NCBI GenBank assembly: GCA_944376295.1
Contig: CALWCE010000006.1
Location: forward strand, 62,001 to 126,000
Length of the DNA stretch: 64,000 bases
Direction: 5' to 3'
DNA from: an uncultured Clostridia bacterium
GTDB lineage: Bacteria > Bacillota > Clostridia > Christensenellales > Borkfalkiaceae
Positions within the stretch are counted from its first letter, which is position 1; each line of letters starts with the position of its first letter. Below are positions 52,571-61,002 of this stretch, piece by piece. The notes under the pieces were generated by a model. It was not told the DNA's origin. It did not search any database and worked only from the letters and a program-made list of their open reading frames with translations. The translations under genes and the position numbers were made by a program.

Positions 52571-52599
52571 TTGACAAAGGGCACAAAATGTGGTACTAT
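52571..52599 (+). promoter_or_regulatory. Promoter of nrdDG
   Basis: TTGACA (52571-52576), 17-bp spacer, TACTAT (52594-52599). Confidence 0.8.
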
Positions 52600-52682
52600 G
52601 AAAGCGTTCCTTCGTAAGAAGGGGCGCTTTTGCCGTCTCAGGGCACAAGCGCGCAAAGGGAAAATAAGGAAGGACGAAGAGT

Positions 52683-54854
52683 ATGAAGATCATCAAAAGA
52701 AACGGAACGGAAGTCACGTTCGATGCAGAAAAGATCGCAAACGCCGTCCGCAAGGCGAACAACGAAGTGAGCGAGGACAACCGCCTCACCGAAGAGCAGA
52801 TCGACAAGATCACGAAGAAAGTCACGGCGCTTGCGAACGACCTCAACCGCGCGGTCAACGTCGAGGAAGTGCAGGACTTCGTCGAGAACCAGATCATGAA
52901 CGAAAAGGCGTTCGCCGTCGCGCGCAAGTATATCACTTACCGCTATACGCGTGCGCTCGTCCGCCGCGCAAACACGACGGACGCGCAGATCCTCACGCTC
53001 ATCGAGTGCAACAACGAGGAAGTCAAGCAGGAAAATTCCAACAAGAATCCTACCGTCAATTCGGTGCAGCGCGACTATATGGCGGGCGAAGTGAGCAAGG
53101 ACCTCACGCGCCGCATCTTGCTGCCGCCCGACATCGTGGCGGCGCACGACGAAGGGCTCATCCATTTCCACGACGCCGACTACTTTGCCCAGCACATGCA
53201 CAACTGCGACCTCGTCAACCTCGAGGACATGTTGCAGAACGGCACTGTCATTTCGGGGACGTTCATCGAAAAGCCGCACTCTTTCTCGACGGCGTGCAAC
53301 ATCGCGACGCAGATCATCGCGCAGGTCGCTTCCAACCAATACGGCGGGCAAAGCATCTCTTTGACGCACCTTGCGCCCTTCGTGGACGTCAGCCGTCAGA
53401 AGATCAGGCGGGAGGTCAAGGAAGAGCTTGCCGCCGTCGGTTCGCAGGATGAGGACGCCATCAACAAGATCGCCGAAAAGCGGCTGCGCGAGGAGATCAA
53501 GAAGGGCATCCAGACCATCCAGTATCAGGTCGTGACGCTGCTCACCACGAACGGGCAGGCGCCCTTCGTGACGGTGTTCATGTATCTCGGCGAGGCGCGC
53601 AGCGAACAGGAGCGCGCAGACCTTGCCCTCATCATCGAAGAGACGCTCAACCAGCGCATCCAGGGCGTCAAGAACGAATCGGGCGTGTGGGTGACGCCCG
53701 CCTTCCCCAAGCTCATCTACGTCCTCGAAGAGGACAACGTGCGCGAAGGAAGCAAGTATTGGTATCTTACGGAGCTCGCCGCAAGATGCACCGCAAAGCG
53801 CATGGTGCCCGATTACATCTCCGAAAAGAAGATGCTCGAGTATAAGATCGACAAGAACGGCGAGGGGCACTGCTATACCTGCATGGGCTGCCGCAGCTTC
53901 CTGACCCCTTATGTGGACGAGAACGGCAAGCCCAAGTATTACGGCCGCTTCAATCAGGGCGTCGTCACCATCAACCTCGTGGACGTGGCGCTCTCTTCGG
54001 GCGGGGACAAGGATAAGTTCTGGGAAGTCTTCGACGAGCGCCTCGAGCTCTGCCACCGCGCCCTCATGTACCGCCACAACCGCCTCAAAGGCACGCTCTC
54101 GGACGCGGCGCCCATCCTCTGGCAGTACGGCGCGCTCGCGCGGCTCCAGAAGGGGGAGACCATCGATAAGCTCCTCTACGGCGGCTATTCGACCATCTCT
54201 TTGGGCTATGCGGGCCTTTACGAGTGCGTCAAGTACATGACGGGCAAATCGCATACGGACGAGGAGGCAAAGCCCTTCGCGCTCTCCGTCATGCAGCACA
54301 TGAACGACAAGTGCAAGGAGTGGAAGAAGGAGCACAACATCGACTTCTCGCTGTACGGCACGCCGCTCGAGAGCACGACGTATAAATTCAGCAAGTGCCT
54401 GCAGAAGCGCTTCGGCATCATCCCGGGCGTGACGGACAAGAATTATATCACCAACAGCTATCACGTCCATGTCACCGAGCCCATCGACGCCTTCACCAAG
54501 CTCAAGTTCGAGAGCGAGTTCCAGCAGCTCTCGCCGGGCGGCGCCATCTCGTACGTCGAAGTGCCCAATATGCAGAACAACATCCCCGCGGTGCTTGCCG
54601 TGATGCAGTATATCTACGACAACATCATGTACGCCGAGCTCAACACCAAGAGCGATTACTGCCAGGTGTGCGGCTACGACGGGGAGATCCAGATCGTCGA
54701 GGAGGACGGCAAGCTGCTGTGGGAATGCCCGCACTGCCATAACCGTGACCAGAGCAAGATGAACGTCGCGCGCAGGACGTGCGGCTACATCGGAACGCAG
54801 TTCTGGAACCAGGGCAGGACGCAGGAGATCCGCGACAGGGTGCTGCATCTGTAA
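52683..54854 (+). CDS. nrdD: Anaerobic ribonucleoside-triphosphate reductase
   Basis: The product has 723 residues. An ATP-cone (1-90: MKIIKRNGTEVTFDAEKIAN) senses ATP and dATP. The catalytic barrel includes HFHDADYFAQHMHNCDLVNL. The zinc site is CQVCGYDGEI...CPHC (about 660-685), and the glycyl-radical motif is RRTCGYIGTQFWNQGRTQEI (about 696-715). It reduces NTPs to dNTPs without oxygen, activated by NrdG. Probably regulated by NrdR. A one-base overlap couples it to nrdG. Confidence 0.97.
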   Translation: MKIIKRNGTEVTFDAEKIANAVRKANNEVSEDNRLTEEQIDKITKKVTALANDLNRAVNVEEVQDFVENQIMNEKAFAVARKYITYRYTRALVRRANTTDAQILTLIECNNEEVKQENSNKNPTVNSVQRDYMAGEVSKDLTRRILLPPDIVAAHDEGLIHFHDADYFAQHMHNCDLVNLEDMLQNGTVISGTFIEKPHSFSTACNIATQIIAQVASNQYGGQSISLTHLAPFVDVSRQKIRREVKEELAAVGSQDEDAINKIAEKRLREEIKKGIQTIQYQVVTLLTTNGQAPFVTVFMYLGEARSEQERADLALIIEETLNQRIQGVKNESGVWVTPAFPKLIYVLEEDNVREGSKYWYLTELAARCTAKRMVPDYISEKKMLEYKIDKNGEGHCYTCMGCRSFLTPYVDENGKPKYYGRFNQGVVTINLVDVALSSGGDKDKFWEVFDERLELCHRALMYRHNRLKGTLSDAAPILWQYGALARLQKGETIDKLLYGGYSTISLGYAGLYECVKYMTGKSHTDEEAKPFALSVMQHMNDKCKEWKKEHNIDFSLYGTPLESTTYKFSKCLQKRFGIIPGVTDKNYITNSYHVHVTEPIDAFTKLKFESEFQQLSPGGAISYVEVPNMQNNIPAVLAVMQYIYDNIMYAELNTKSDYCQVCGYDGEIQIVEEDGKLLWECPHCHNRDQSKMNVARRTCGYIGTQFWNQGRTQEIRDRVLHL

Positions 54855-55375
54855 TGAATTACGCTGAACTCAAAAAGACGGATATCGCCAACGGAGAGGG
54901 GGTACGGGTCTCCCTCTTCGTCTCGGGCTGCAGGCGGCACTGCAAGGGGTGCTTCAACGAGATCGCCTGGGATTTTTCCTACGGCAATCCCTTCGACGAG
55001 GCGGCGGAAGAGGAAGTGCTTTCGGCGCTTGCGCCCTCCTTTATCCGCGGGCTGACCCTGCTCGGGGGGGATCCCTTCGAGCCCGAAAATCAGAGGGCGC
55101 TCCTGCCCTTCGTGAAGAAGGTGAAAGAGCGCTTCCCCGAAAAGGATATCTGGTGCTTCACGGGCTACACCTACGACGACGGGGATATTCTGGAGCCGCA
55201 CGCGAAGACGGAGGTGACGAGAGAGTTCATCTCGCTTCTCGACGTCCTTGTGGACGGGAAGTTCGAGGAGGCGCTCAAAGACATCCGCCTCGTCTTTCGG
55301 GGCTCTTCCAACCAGCGCGTCATCGACGTACAAAAGAGTTTGCAAAGTCATAAAGTCATTCTTTATCTCACTTAA
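54854..55375 (+). CDS. nrdG: Anaerobic ribonucleotide reductase activating enzyme
   Basis: The product has 173 residues from the ATG at 54854, which overlaps the nrdD stop. The radical SAM cluster is SGCRRHCKGCFNEIAWDF (CxxxCxxC, about 30-38), and LTLLGGDPFEPENQ provides the SAM-binding Gly-Gly. It makes the glycyl radical in NrdD. Length is normal for the family. A GC-rich hairpin follows. Confidence 0.96.
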   Translation: MNYAELKKTDIANGEGVRVSLFVSGCRRHCKGCFNEIAWDFSYGNPFDEAAEEEVLSALAPSFIRGLTLLGGDPFEPENQRALLPFVKKVKERFPEKDIWCFTGYTYDDGDILEPHAKTEVTREFISLLDVLVDGKFEEALKDIRLVFRGSSNQRVIDVQKSLQSHKVILYLT

Positions 55376-55381
55376 AGCGAG

Positions 55382-55404
55382 GACGCGGCAAAATTTGCCG
55401 CGTC
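55382..55404 (+). terminator. Terminator of nrdDG
   Basis: GACGCGGCAAA (55382-55392) pairs with TTTGCCGCGTC (55394-55404), followed by TTTC. Confidence 0.75.
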
Positions 55405-55428
55405 TTTCGCCGATTTCAAGCGAAAAGA

Positions 55429-55457
55429 TTGACGGAACGAAAAAGAAAGGGTATAAT
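55429..55457 (+). promoter_or_regulatory. Promoter of the M29 aminopeptidase gene
   Basis: TTGACG (55429-55434), 17-bp spacer, TATAAT (55452-55457). Confidence 0.85.
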
Positions 55458-55494
55458 AGACGAAGCATGAAAAGCTACCCAACGGAGGAAACGT

Positions 55495-56721
55495 ATGAAT
55501 AAAACGCAGCTCAAACGCTATGCAAAACTGCTCGCGAAAGTGGGCGTCAACGTCAAGAAGGGGCAGTGGGTCATCGTCCAGGCAGACCTTGATCAGCCCG
55601 AATTCGTGGAAATGGTCGTCGAAGAGCTCTACCGCGCGGGTGCGGGCAGGGTGATCGTCGAATGGAGCCATCAGCCCCTTGCAAAGATCAATTATAAGTA
55701 TGCGAACGAGAAGATGCTCTCCGAGCTTCAGAAGTGGGAGACGGAGAAGCTCGAATGGACGGCGAACGAACTTCCCGCCATGCTCTATCTGGAGTCTTCC
55801 GATCCCGACGGGCTCAAGGGCATCGATCAGGAGAAGTTCACGGCAGTCCGCACGGCGCGCACCAAGGTCATCAAGCCTTACCGCGACCGTATGGAGTGCA
55901 AGTATCAGTGGTGCATCGCCGCCGTACCCGGCAAGGCGTGGGCAAAGAAGGTGTTCCCCGAGCTCATGGTCAATAAAGCCGTCGAGACACTGTGGGACTA
56001 CATCCTGAAGGCTTCCCGTGCGGACGGGCCCGACCCCGTGCGCGAATGGGCGCGCCACAACGACGCGCTCGCTGCCCGTTGCGACTATCTCAACCGTCTC
56101 GGGCTCGTGTCGCTCGAATACCGTTCCTCCAACGGCACCGACTTCAAGGTGGGGCTCATCCCCGATTCCGTCTTCATGGGCGGCGGCGAAGAGACCACGG
56201 GCGGCCGCTATTTCAACCCCAACATCCCTTCGGAGGAGATCTTCATCTCGCCCAAGGCGGGGGAAGCGGAGGGCATCGTCTATTCGACCAAGCCGCTTTC
56301 CTATCAGGGCGAACTCATCGAAAACTTCTCCGTGCGCTTTGAAGGCGGCAGGGCAGTCGAAGTCAAGGCGGAGAAGAACCAACACCTCCTCGAAAAGATG
56401 ATCGCGATGGACGAGGGCGCGGCAAAGCTCGGCGAATGCGCGCTCATTGCCTACGATTCGCCCATCAACAACCAGGGCATCCTCTACTACAATACCCTCT
56501 TCGATGAGAACGCGAGCTGCCACTTAGCGCTCGGCCGCGGCTTCGACAACACGCTGAAAGGCTTTGAGAGCATGACGAAAGAGGAGATCCGCGAAAAGGG
56601 CATCAACGATTCCATGATCCACGTCGACTTCATGATCGGCGCGAAGGACCTCGAGATCGTCGGCGTGACCAAGAACGGGGAGCGCGTTCCAATCTTCAAG
56701 GACGGCAACTGGGCGTTCTGA
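55495..56721 (+). CDS. M29-family aminopeptidase (AmpS/PepS type)
   Basis: The product has 408 residues; AACGGAGGAAACGT precedes the ATG. The N-terminal half carries VKKGQWVIVQADLDQPEFVE and VIVEWSHQPLAK. The C-terminal half has the metal-binding set: NIPSEEIFISPKAGEAEGIV (two Glu), GECALIAYDSPINNQ, FDENASCHLALGRGFD, and SMIHVDFMIGAKDLEIVGVT with His and Asp. M29 enzymes remove N-terminal residues in the cytoplasm using two metal ions. It is monocistronic, 82 bases before the first metal GTPase gene. Confidence 0.93.
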   Translation: MNKTQLKRYAKLLAKVGVNVKKGQWVIVQADLDQPEFVEMVVEELYRAGAGRVIVEWSHQPLAKINYKYANEKMLSELQKWETEKLEWTANELPAMLYLESSDPDGLKGIDQEKFTAVRTARTKVIKPYRDRMECKYQWCIAAVPGKAWAKKVFPELMVNKAVETLWDYILKASRADGPDPVREWARHNDALAARCDYLNRLGLVSLEYRSSNGTDFKVGLIPDSVFMGGGEETTGGRYFNPNIPSEEIFISPKAGEAEGIVYSTKPLSYQGELIENFSVRFEGGRAVEVKAEKNQHLLEKMIAMDEGAAKLGECALIAYDSPINNQGILYYNTLFDENASCHLALGRGFDNTLKGFESMTKEEIREKGINDSMIHVDFMIGAKDLEIVGVTKNGERVPIFKDGNWAF

Positions 56722-56803
56722 GACGCCCGTTTGCAGCGATCTCAGACAATGACCGGGGCGCATTCGAGCGCCCGATCGCAAATATAAGGACCGGCAATTT
56801 GCT

Positions 56804-57928
56804 ATGACGAAAATCGACATCATTTCCGGGTTTTTGGGCGCCGGCAAGACGACGCTCATCAAGAAACTCATCAAGGAAGCCTACGCGGACGAGAAGGTCG
56901 TGCTCATCGAGAACGAGTTCGGCGAGATCGGCGTGGACGGCGGCTTCCTCAAAGACGCGGGCATCGAGATTACCGAGATGAATTCGGGCTGCATCTGCTG
57001 CTCGCTCGTGGGCGACTTTGCCAAGGCTTTGAAAGAGGTGGAGGAGAAGTTCTCTCCCGACCGCATCGTCATCGAGCCTTCGGGCGTGGGGAAGCTCTCC
57101 GACGTCATCCGCGCCGTGCAGCGCGCGGGGCTCGCGCATTCCGAACTCAACGCCTTCTGCACCGTCGTCGACGCTAAGAAGTGCAAGATGTATCTGAAGA
57201 ACTTCGGCGAATTCTTCCTCGATCAGGTGGAGAACGCAAGCTGCATCATTCTCTCGCACACGGCGCTGCCGCACGAGAAGCTGGATGAGGCGGTGGCGCT
57301 CCTCCGCGGGCATACGCAGGCGACCATCGTCACCACCGAGTGGGAGAAGCTGGACGGCAAAGAACTGCTCGCCGCCATGGAACAGCGCGACAGCCTCAGA
57401 GCCGAGCTCGAACGCCTTGCCAAAGAGGCGGAAGAGCACGAACACGCCGGGCATGATGAATGCTGCCATCACCACCACCATGACGAAGAGGGCGAGTGCT
57501 GCCATCACCATGATGAGGAAGAGTATGAGCACGGCGAATGCCATCACGATCATGAGGAAGGGGAATGCCATCACCATCATCATGAGGAAGGGGAGTGTTG
57601 TCACCACGATCACGAGCATGAGCATGAGGGCGGGTGCCATCATCACCACCATCATGCGGACGAAGTGTTTGCAAGCTGGGGCACGGAGACCGCCAAGAAG
57701 TTTTCAAAAGCGGAGCTCGAGCGCGCGCTCGAAGCGCTCTCTTCGGGCGAGTACGGCGATATCCTCCGCGCCAAGGGCTATGTAGACGGCGAAGAGGGCT
57801 GGATCTACTTCGACTATGTCCCCGGGGAGCCCGATCTCCGCACGGGCGAGCCGTCCGTCACGGGCAGACTGTGCGTCATCGGCTGCCATCTCGCGGAAGA
57901 CAAGCTCAAAGCGCTCTTTTTGGGGTAA
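56804..57928 (+). CDS. COG0523 metal GTPase with His-rich insert (zinc chaperone-like)
   Basis: The product has 374 residues. The P-loop GFLGAGKTTLIKKLI (9-23), the family's metal motif GCICCS (CxCC, about 63-68), and LIENEFGEIGVDG are clear. Residues about 212-285 are a long His/Glu/Cys run (HHHHHDEEGECCHHHDEEE and similar), followed by the C-terminal CobW_C-like domain. Such proteins deliver zinc or other metals to client proteins using GTP. The His stretch would buffer metal. The gene after it is a second member only three bases away, and the window also has znuABC. Confidence 0.9.
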   Translation: MTKIDIISGFLGAGKTTLIKKLIKEAYADEKVVLIENEFGEIGVDGGFLKDAGIEITEMNSGCICCSLVGDFAKALKEVEEKFSPDRIVIEPSGVGKLSDVIRAVQRAGLAHSELNAFCTVVDAKKCKMYLKNFGEFFLDQVENASCIILSHTALPHEKLDEAVALLRGHTQATIVTTEWEKLDGKELLAAMEQRDSLRAELERLAKEAEEHEHAGHDECCHHHHHDEEGECCHHHDEEEYEHGECHHDHEEGECHHHHHEEGECCHHDHEHEHEGGCHHHHHHADEVFASWGTETAKKFSKAELERALEALSSGEYGDILRAKGYVDGEEGWIYFDYVPGEPDLRTGEPSVTGRLCVIGCHLAEDKLKALFLG

Positions 57929-57931
57929 GCC

Positions 57932-58879
57932 ATGGCGCCGAAAGAGATCCCTGTCTACCTGTTCCTCGGCTTTCTGGAGGCGGGCAAGACGACATTCATT
58001 CAGGAAACGATGGAGGATGAGCGCTTCGATTCCGGAGAGCGCACCCTGCTTCTTGTCTGCGAAGAGGGGGTGGAGGAGTACGATCCTTCCCGCTTTGCCG
58101 TGGAGCACTTTGCCGTCGAAGAAGTGGACGAAGCGGGGCTGAACGGCAAGAACCTTGCCTCTCTCGTTCAAAAGCACCGCGCCGACCGCGTCGTCCTCGA
58201 ATACAACGGGATGTGGGAGCTTCAGAAGCTCTTTGACGCTATGCCCGACGGCTGGCTCATCGCGCAGGTGATGACCTTCTTCGATTCCACCACCTTCCTT
58301 GCCTACAACAAGAACATGCGGCAGCTCGTCTTTGACAAGATCCCGTATGCCGATATGGTCGTCTTCAACCGCTTCGACGACAAGTTCTCCAAAGAGGAGT
58401 TCCACAAGATCGTGCGCGGGGCTTCGAGAAGGCCGGGCATCGTCTTCGAATATCCGGGCGGCAGGGCGGAATATGATGAGATCGAAGATCCGCTCCCGTA
58501 CGACATCAACGCCAAAGTCATCGAGATCGAGGACAGGGACTATGCCTTCTTTTACCGCGATCTCATGGAAGAGATGGGAAAATACGACGGGAAGGTGGTC
58601 TCCTTCAAGGGGCTCGTTGCCGTCGACCGCAAGATGAAGCAGGGCACCATCGTCATCGGGCGGCATATCATGACGTGCTGCGAGGCGGACATCGCTTACA
58701 GCGGCATGGTGGTAAAGCACGCTTCGACGCTTCCCTTAAAGACGCGCGACTGGGTGAAGATCACCGCGCGCATCGACATCGAATACGATAAGATCTACGG
58801 CCAGGAGGGGCCCGTTCTGAAAGCGAGCGCCCTTGACTACTGCGAGCCGCCCGTTGAAGAGCTCGCGACCTTCTATTGA
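57932..58879 (+). CDS. COG0523-type GTPase fused to a DUF1980-like domain
   Basis: The product has 315 residues. Residues 1-185 are a CobW-type G domain with VYLFLGFLEAGKTTFIQETM (8-27), VVLEYNGMWELQKLFDAMP and FNRFDD; the CxCC metal motif of the family is absent. Residues about 185-315 resemble the C-terminal barrel of DUF1980 (TIGR03943) proteins: GTIVIGRHIMTCCEADIAYS with the paired Cys, then WVKITARIDIEYD. DUF1980 proteins normally work with a separate permease subunit; none is visible in this window. Three bases after the His-rich GTPase, so the two are cotranscribed and probably act on the same metal. Confidence 0.8.
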   Translation: MAPKEIPVYLFLGFLEAGKTTFIQETMEDERFDSGERTLLLVCEEGVEEYDPSRFAVEHFAVEEVDEAGLNGKNLASLVQKHRADRVVLEYNGMWELQKLFDAMPDGWLIAQVMTFFDSTTFLAYNKNMRQLVFDKIPYADMVVFNRFDDKFSKEEFHKIVRGASRRPGIVFEYPGGRAEYDEIEDPLPYDINAKVIEIEDRDYAFFYRDLMEEMGKYDGKVVSFKGLVAVDRKMKQGTIVIGRHIMTCCEADIAYSGMVVKHASTLPLKTRDWVKITARIDIEYDKIYGQEGPVLKASALDYCEPPVEELATFY

Positions 58880-58883
58880 TGCT

Positions 58884-60212
58884 ATGGAAAACGGAAAAGT
58901 AACCCGATCGCCATTCAAACTCAAATTTCCCTATCTCTTTATCTTATTGGGATTTTTGGCGATCATCCTCGTCGGCTCGCTCCTTCTGATGCTGCCCTTC
59001 GCGACCCATAACGGCATCGCTTTCATCGATGCGCTGTTTGTTTCGACGAGCGCGGTTTGCATCACGGGGCTTTCCTCCGTCGTCGTCATCGACACCTTTA
59101 CGCTGTTCGGGCAGATCGTCGTGATGCTGCTCATCCAGATCGGCGGGCTGGGGTTCGTCACCGTCATGACGGCGGTCTTGACGCTGTTCGGCGTCAAGCT
59201 CGGCCTTTCGGAAAAATTTCTGATGGGCGAAACGCTCGGCGAAAGCCGCCTCAACGTCCGCACCTTCCTGGGGCGCGCTCTCCTTATCACCCTCGTCATC
59301 GAGGTGTTCGGCGTCATCCTCAACATGATCGCCCTCCGCGCCGACTATTCGGGCGGAAGGCTGTTCTTTGTCTCGCTCTTTCAGGCGATCTCCGCCTTCA
59401 ATAACGCGGGGTTCGATCTGTTCGGCTCCACCAGCATGCAGATATATGCGGGGGACAAGAACCCGCTGCTTCTCTTTAGCACGGCGCTTCTGACCGTCCT
59501 CGGCGGGCTCGGGTATATCGTCATCAACGAGGTCGTCACGCTGCGCAAGAGCCCGAAGCACCTCAGCACGCACAGCAAGATCGTTCTGACCATCACGCCC
59601 ATCCTGCTCTTCGGCGGCGGGCTCGGGATCTACCTTTCCGAGTGGGGCGGCGTCTCTTTCGGCGACGCCATGTTCATGAGTGCGATGGCGCGTACCTGCG
59701 GGTTCTCCTGCTGCGATCTTTCGACGTGGAAGAATTCCTCGCTCATGTTTTACGACTTCCTGATGTTCGTGGGCGCAGGGCCTGCCTCGACGGGCGGCGG
59801 CATCAAGTGTACGACGCTCGTCGTCATCGTCGTTGCCATCGTCTCGTTCATGCGCGGGAAGCAGCCCGTCGTCTTCCAGCGCAAGATCCCCGCGCGCACC
59901 GTATCCCGCGCCATGCTCATCACGGTGATGACGCTCATCTGCGTGTATGCGGTCTCGACGGGCGTCGCCGCGTTCGAACCTCAGACCCCGACTTCGCATA
60001 TCGTATTGGAGACGGTCTCCGCGTTTGCGAACGTGGGAAGCTCGGCGGGCATCACGACGGGCTTGGAGACGGGGAGCAAGGCGCTTCTCATCTTTGCAAT
60101 GTTTTTCGGAAGGCTGGGCTGCATGACCGTTTTGATGGTCCTGCGCCGCAATTGGAACCGCAGCGAGGACGAATCTATCCGCTATGTGGATGCGGAAGTC
60201 ATCGTAGGATAA
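58884..60212 (+). CDS. ktrB: Potassium uptake channel subunit KtrB/TrkH type
   Basis: The product has 442 residues from the ATG at 58884. Membrane helices alternate with four selectivity-filter loops, recognisable as VCITGLSSVV, FNNAGFDLFG, ARTCGFSCCD and FANVGSSAGITTG. AGPASTGGGIKCTT is typical of the KtrB/TrkH turn. It admits K+ under control of KtrA, encoded 27 bases downstream. It starts four bases after the stop of the second GTPase gene, so the metal and potassium genes form one run. Confidence 0.93.
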   Translation: MENGKVTRSPFKLKFPYLFILLGFLAIILVGSLLLMLPFATHNGIAFIDALFVSTSAVCITGLSSVVVIDTFTLFGQIVVMLLIQIGGLGFVTVMTAVLTLFGVKLGLSEKFLMGETLGESRLNVRTFLGRALLITLVIEVFGVILNMIALRADYSGGRLFFVSLFQAISAFNNAGFDLFGSTSMQIYAGDKNPLLLFSTALLTVLGGLGYIVINEVVTLRKSPKHLSTHSKIVLTITPILLFGGGLGIYLSEWGGVSFGDAMFMSAMARTCGFSCCDLSTWKNSSLMFYDFLMFVGAGPASTGGGIKCTTLVVIVVAIVSFMRGKQPVVFQRKIPARTVSRAMLITVMTLICVYAVSTGVAAFEPQTPTSHIVLETVSAFANVGSSAGITTGLETGSKALLIFAMFFGRLGCMTVLMVLRRNWNRSEDESIRYVDAEVIVG

Positions 60213-60239
60213 AGTACCGCGACAAGCGGGGAGGAATAT

Positions 60240-60893
60240 ATGAAAAGAGATTTTGCTGTTATCGGGCTCGGCTCGTTCGGAAGTAAGCTGTGTCTGGAGC
60301 TGGGCGCCCAGGGGGCGAACGTCGTCGCCGTCGATTTGGACGAGGAGCGCGTCAACCGCATTGCGGAACAGATCCCGCTCGCCTATTGCTGTGACTGCAC
60401 CAAGGAGGAGACCTTAAAGAAGCTCGAGCTCGACGACGTTGACTGCGTCATCGTGGCGATCGGAAAGAATTTCGAAGCGAGCATCCTCATTCTGGTGCTG
60501 TTGAAGGAGCTCGGCGTGGGGCGCGTCATCGTGCGTGCGGAAGAGGAGAGCGCAAAGCGCGTCCTTCTGCGCCTCGGCGCGGACGAGGTGTTCGATGCGA
60601 GAGAGCTCGCCGTCAACAACCTCTGCGGGCGGCTTTTGAATCACGGCGTCACGCAGTTCTTCCGCGTGACGGAGGAGTCGAGCGTCGCGACGCTCGTCTA
60701 CAGCGGCAAGGAGCCTTCCAAAAAGCTCATGGAGATGGACCTGAGAAATCGCTATCATCTCAACGTTCTGCTCATCTGCAGAGGGGAGCAGCGCATCACG
60801 CCCACGGGCGAGGACAAATTCCTCCCCGGCGATTCCGTCGTGGTGTTCGGCTCCAACGCCGCCATCAAGCGCATGGAGCGGCAGATCCGCTGA
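60240..60893 (+). CDS. ktrA: Potassium uptake regulatory subunit KtrA
   Basis: The product has 217 residues; the site GGGGAGGAATAT precedes the ATG. The RCK N-domain has FAVIGLGSFGSKLCLELGAQ (4-23) and VVAVDLDEERV, binding ATP/ADP. The RCK C-domain (about 135-217) ends KFLPGDSVVVFGSNAAIKRM. It forms a cytoplasmic ring that gates KtrB. A strong terminator follows. Confidence 0.95.
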   Translation: MKRDFAVIGLGSFGSKLCLELGAQGANVVAVDLDEERVNRIAEQIPLAYCCDCTKEETLKKLELDDVDCVIVAIGKNFEASILILVLLKELGVGRVIVRAEEESAKRVLLRLGADEVFDARELAVNNLCGRLLNHGVTQFFRVTEESSVATLVYSGKEPSKKLMEMDLRNRYHLNVLLICRGEQRITPTGEDKFLPGDSVVVFGSNAAIKRMERQIR

Positions 60894-60900
60894 ACATAAG

Positions 60901-60946
60901 AAGAGGGCGGCTTTTTCCGAAAGGTACGGAGAAAAGCCGCCCTCTT
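60901..60946 (+). terminator. Terminator of the KtrBA run
   Basis: A perfect 15-bp stem (AAGAGGGCGGCTTTT at 60901-60915 with 60932-60946). Confidence 0.8.
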
Positions 60947-60972
60947 GCGCAATATGAGGCATTTTTTGTCGA

Positions 60973-61002
60973 TTAGCATAGTAATATGTCAGACATAGTA
61001 TA
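60973..61002 (+). repeat. Copy E of the repeated motif, containing a start codon
   Basis: TTAGCATAGTAATATG followed by TCAGACATAGTATA. The ATG of the next gene (60986) is inside it. Right half TATGTCAGACATA is palindromic, as in copy C. Confidence 0.7.

Noticed and set aside
57437-57660. The His-rich run as an assembly artefact or simple-sequence slip
   Set aside because: The reading frame stays open throughout, codons vary (CAT and CAC mixed with GAG, GAA, TGC), and the flanking domains are in frame, so it looks like a genuine insert.
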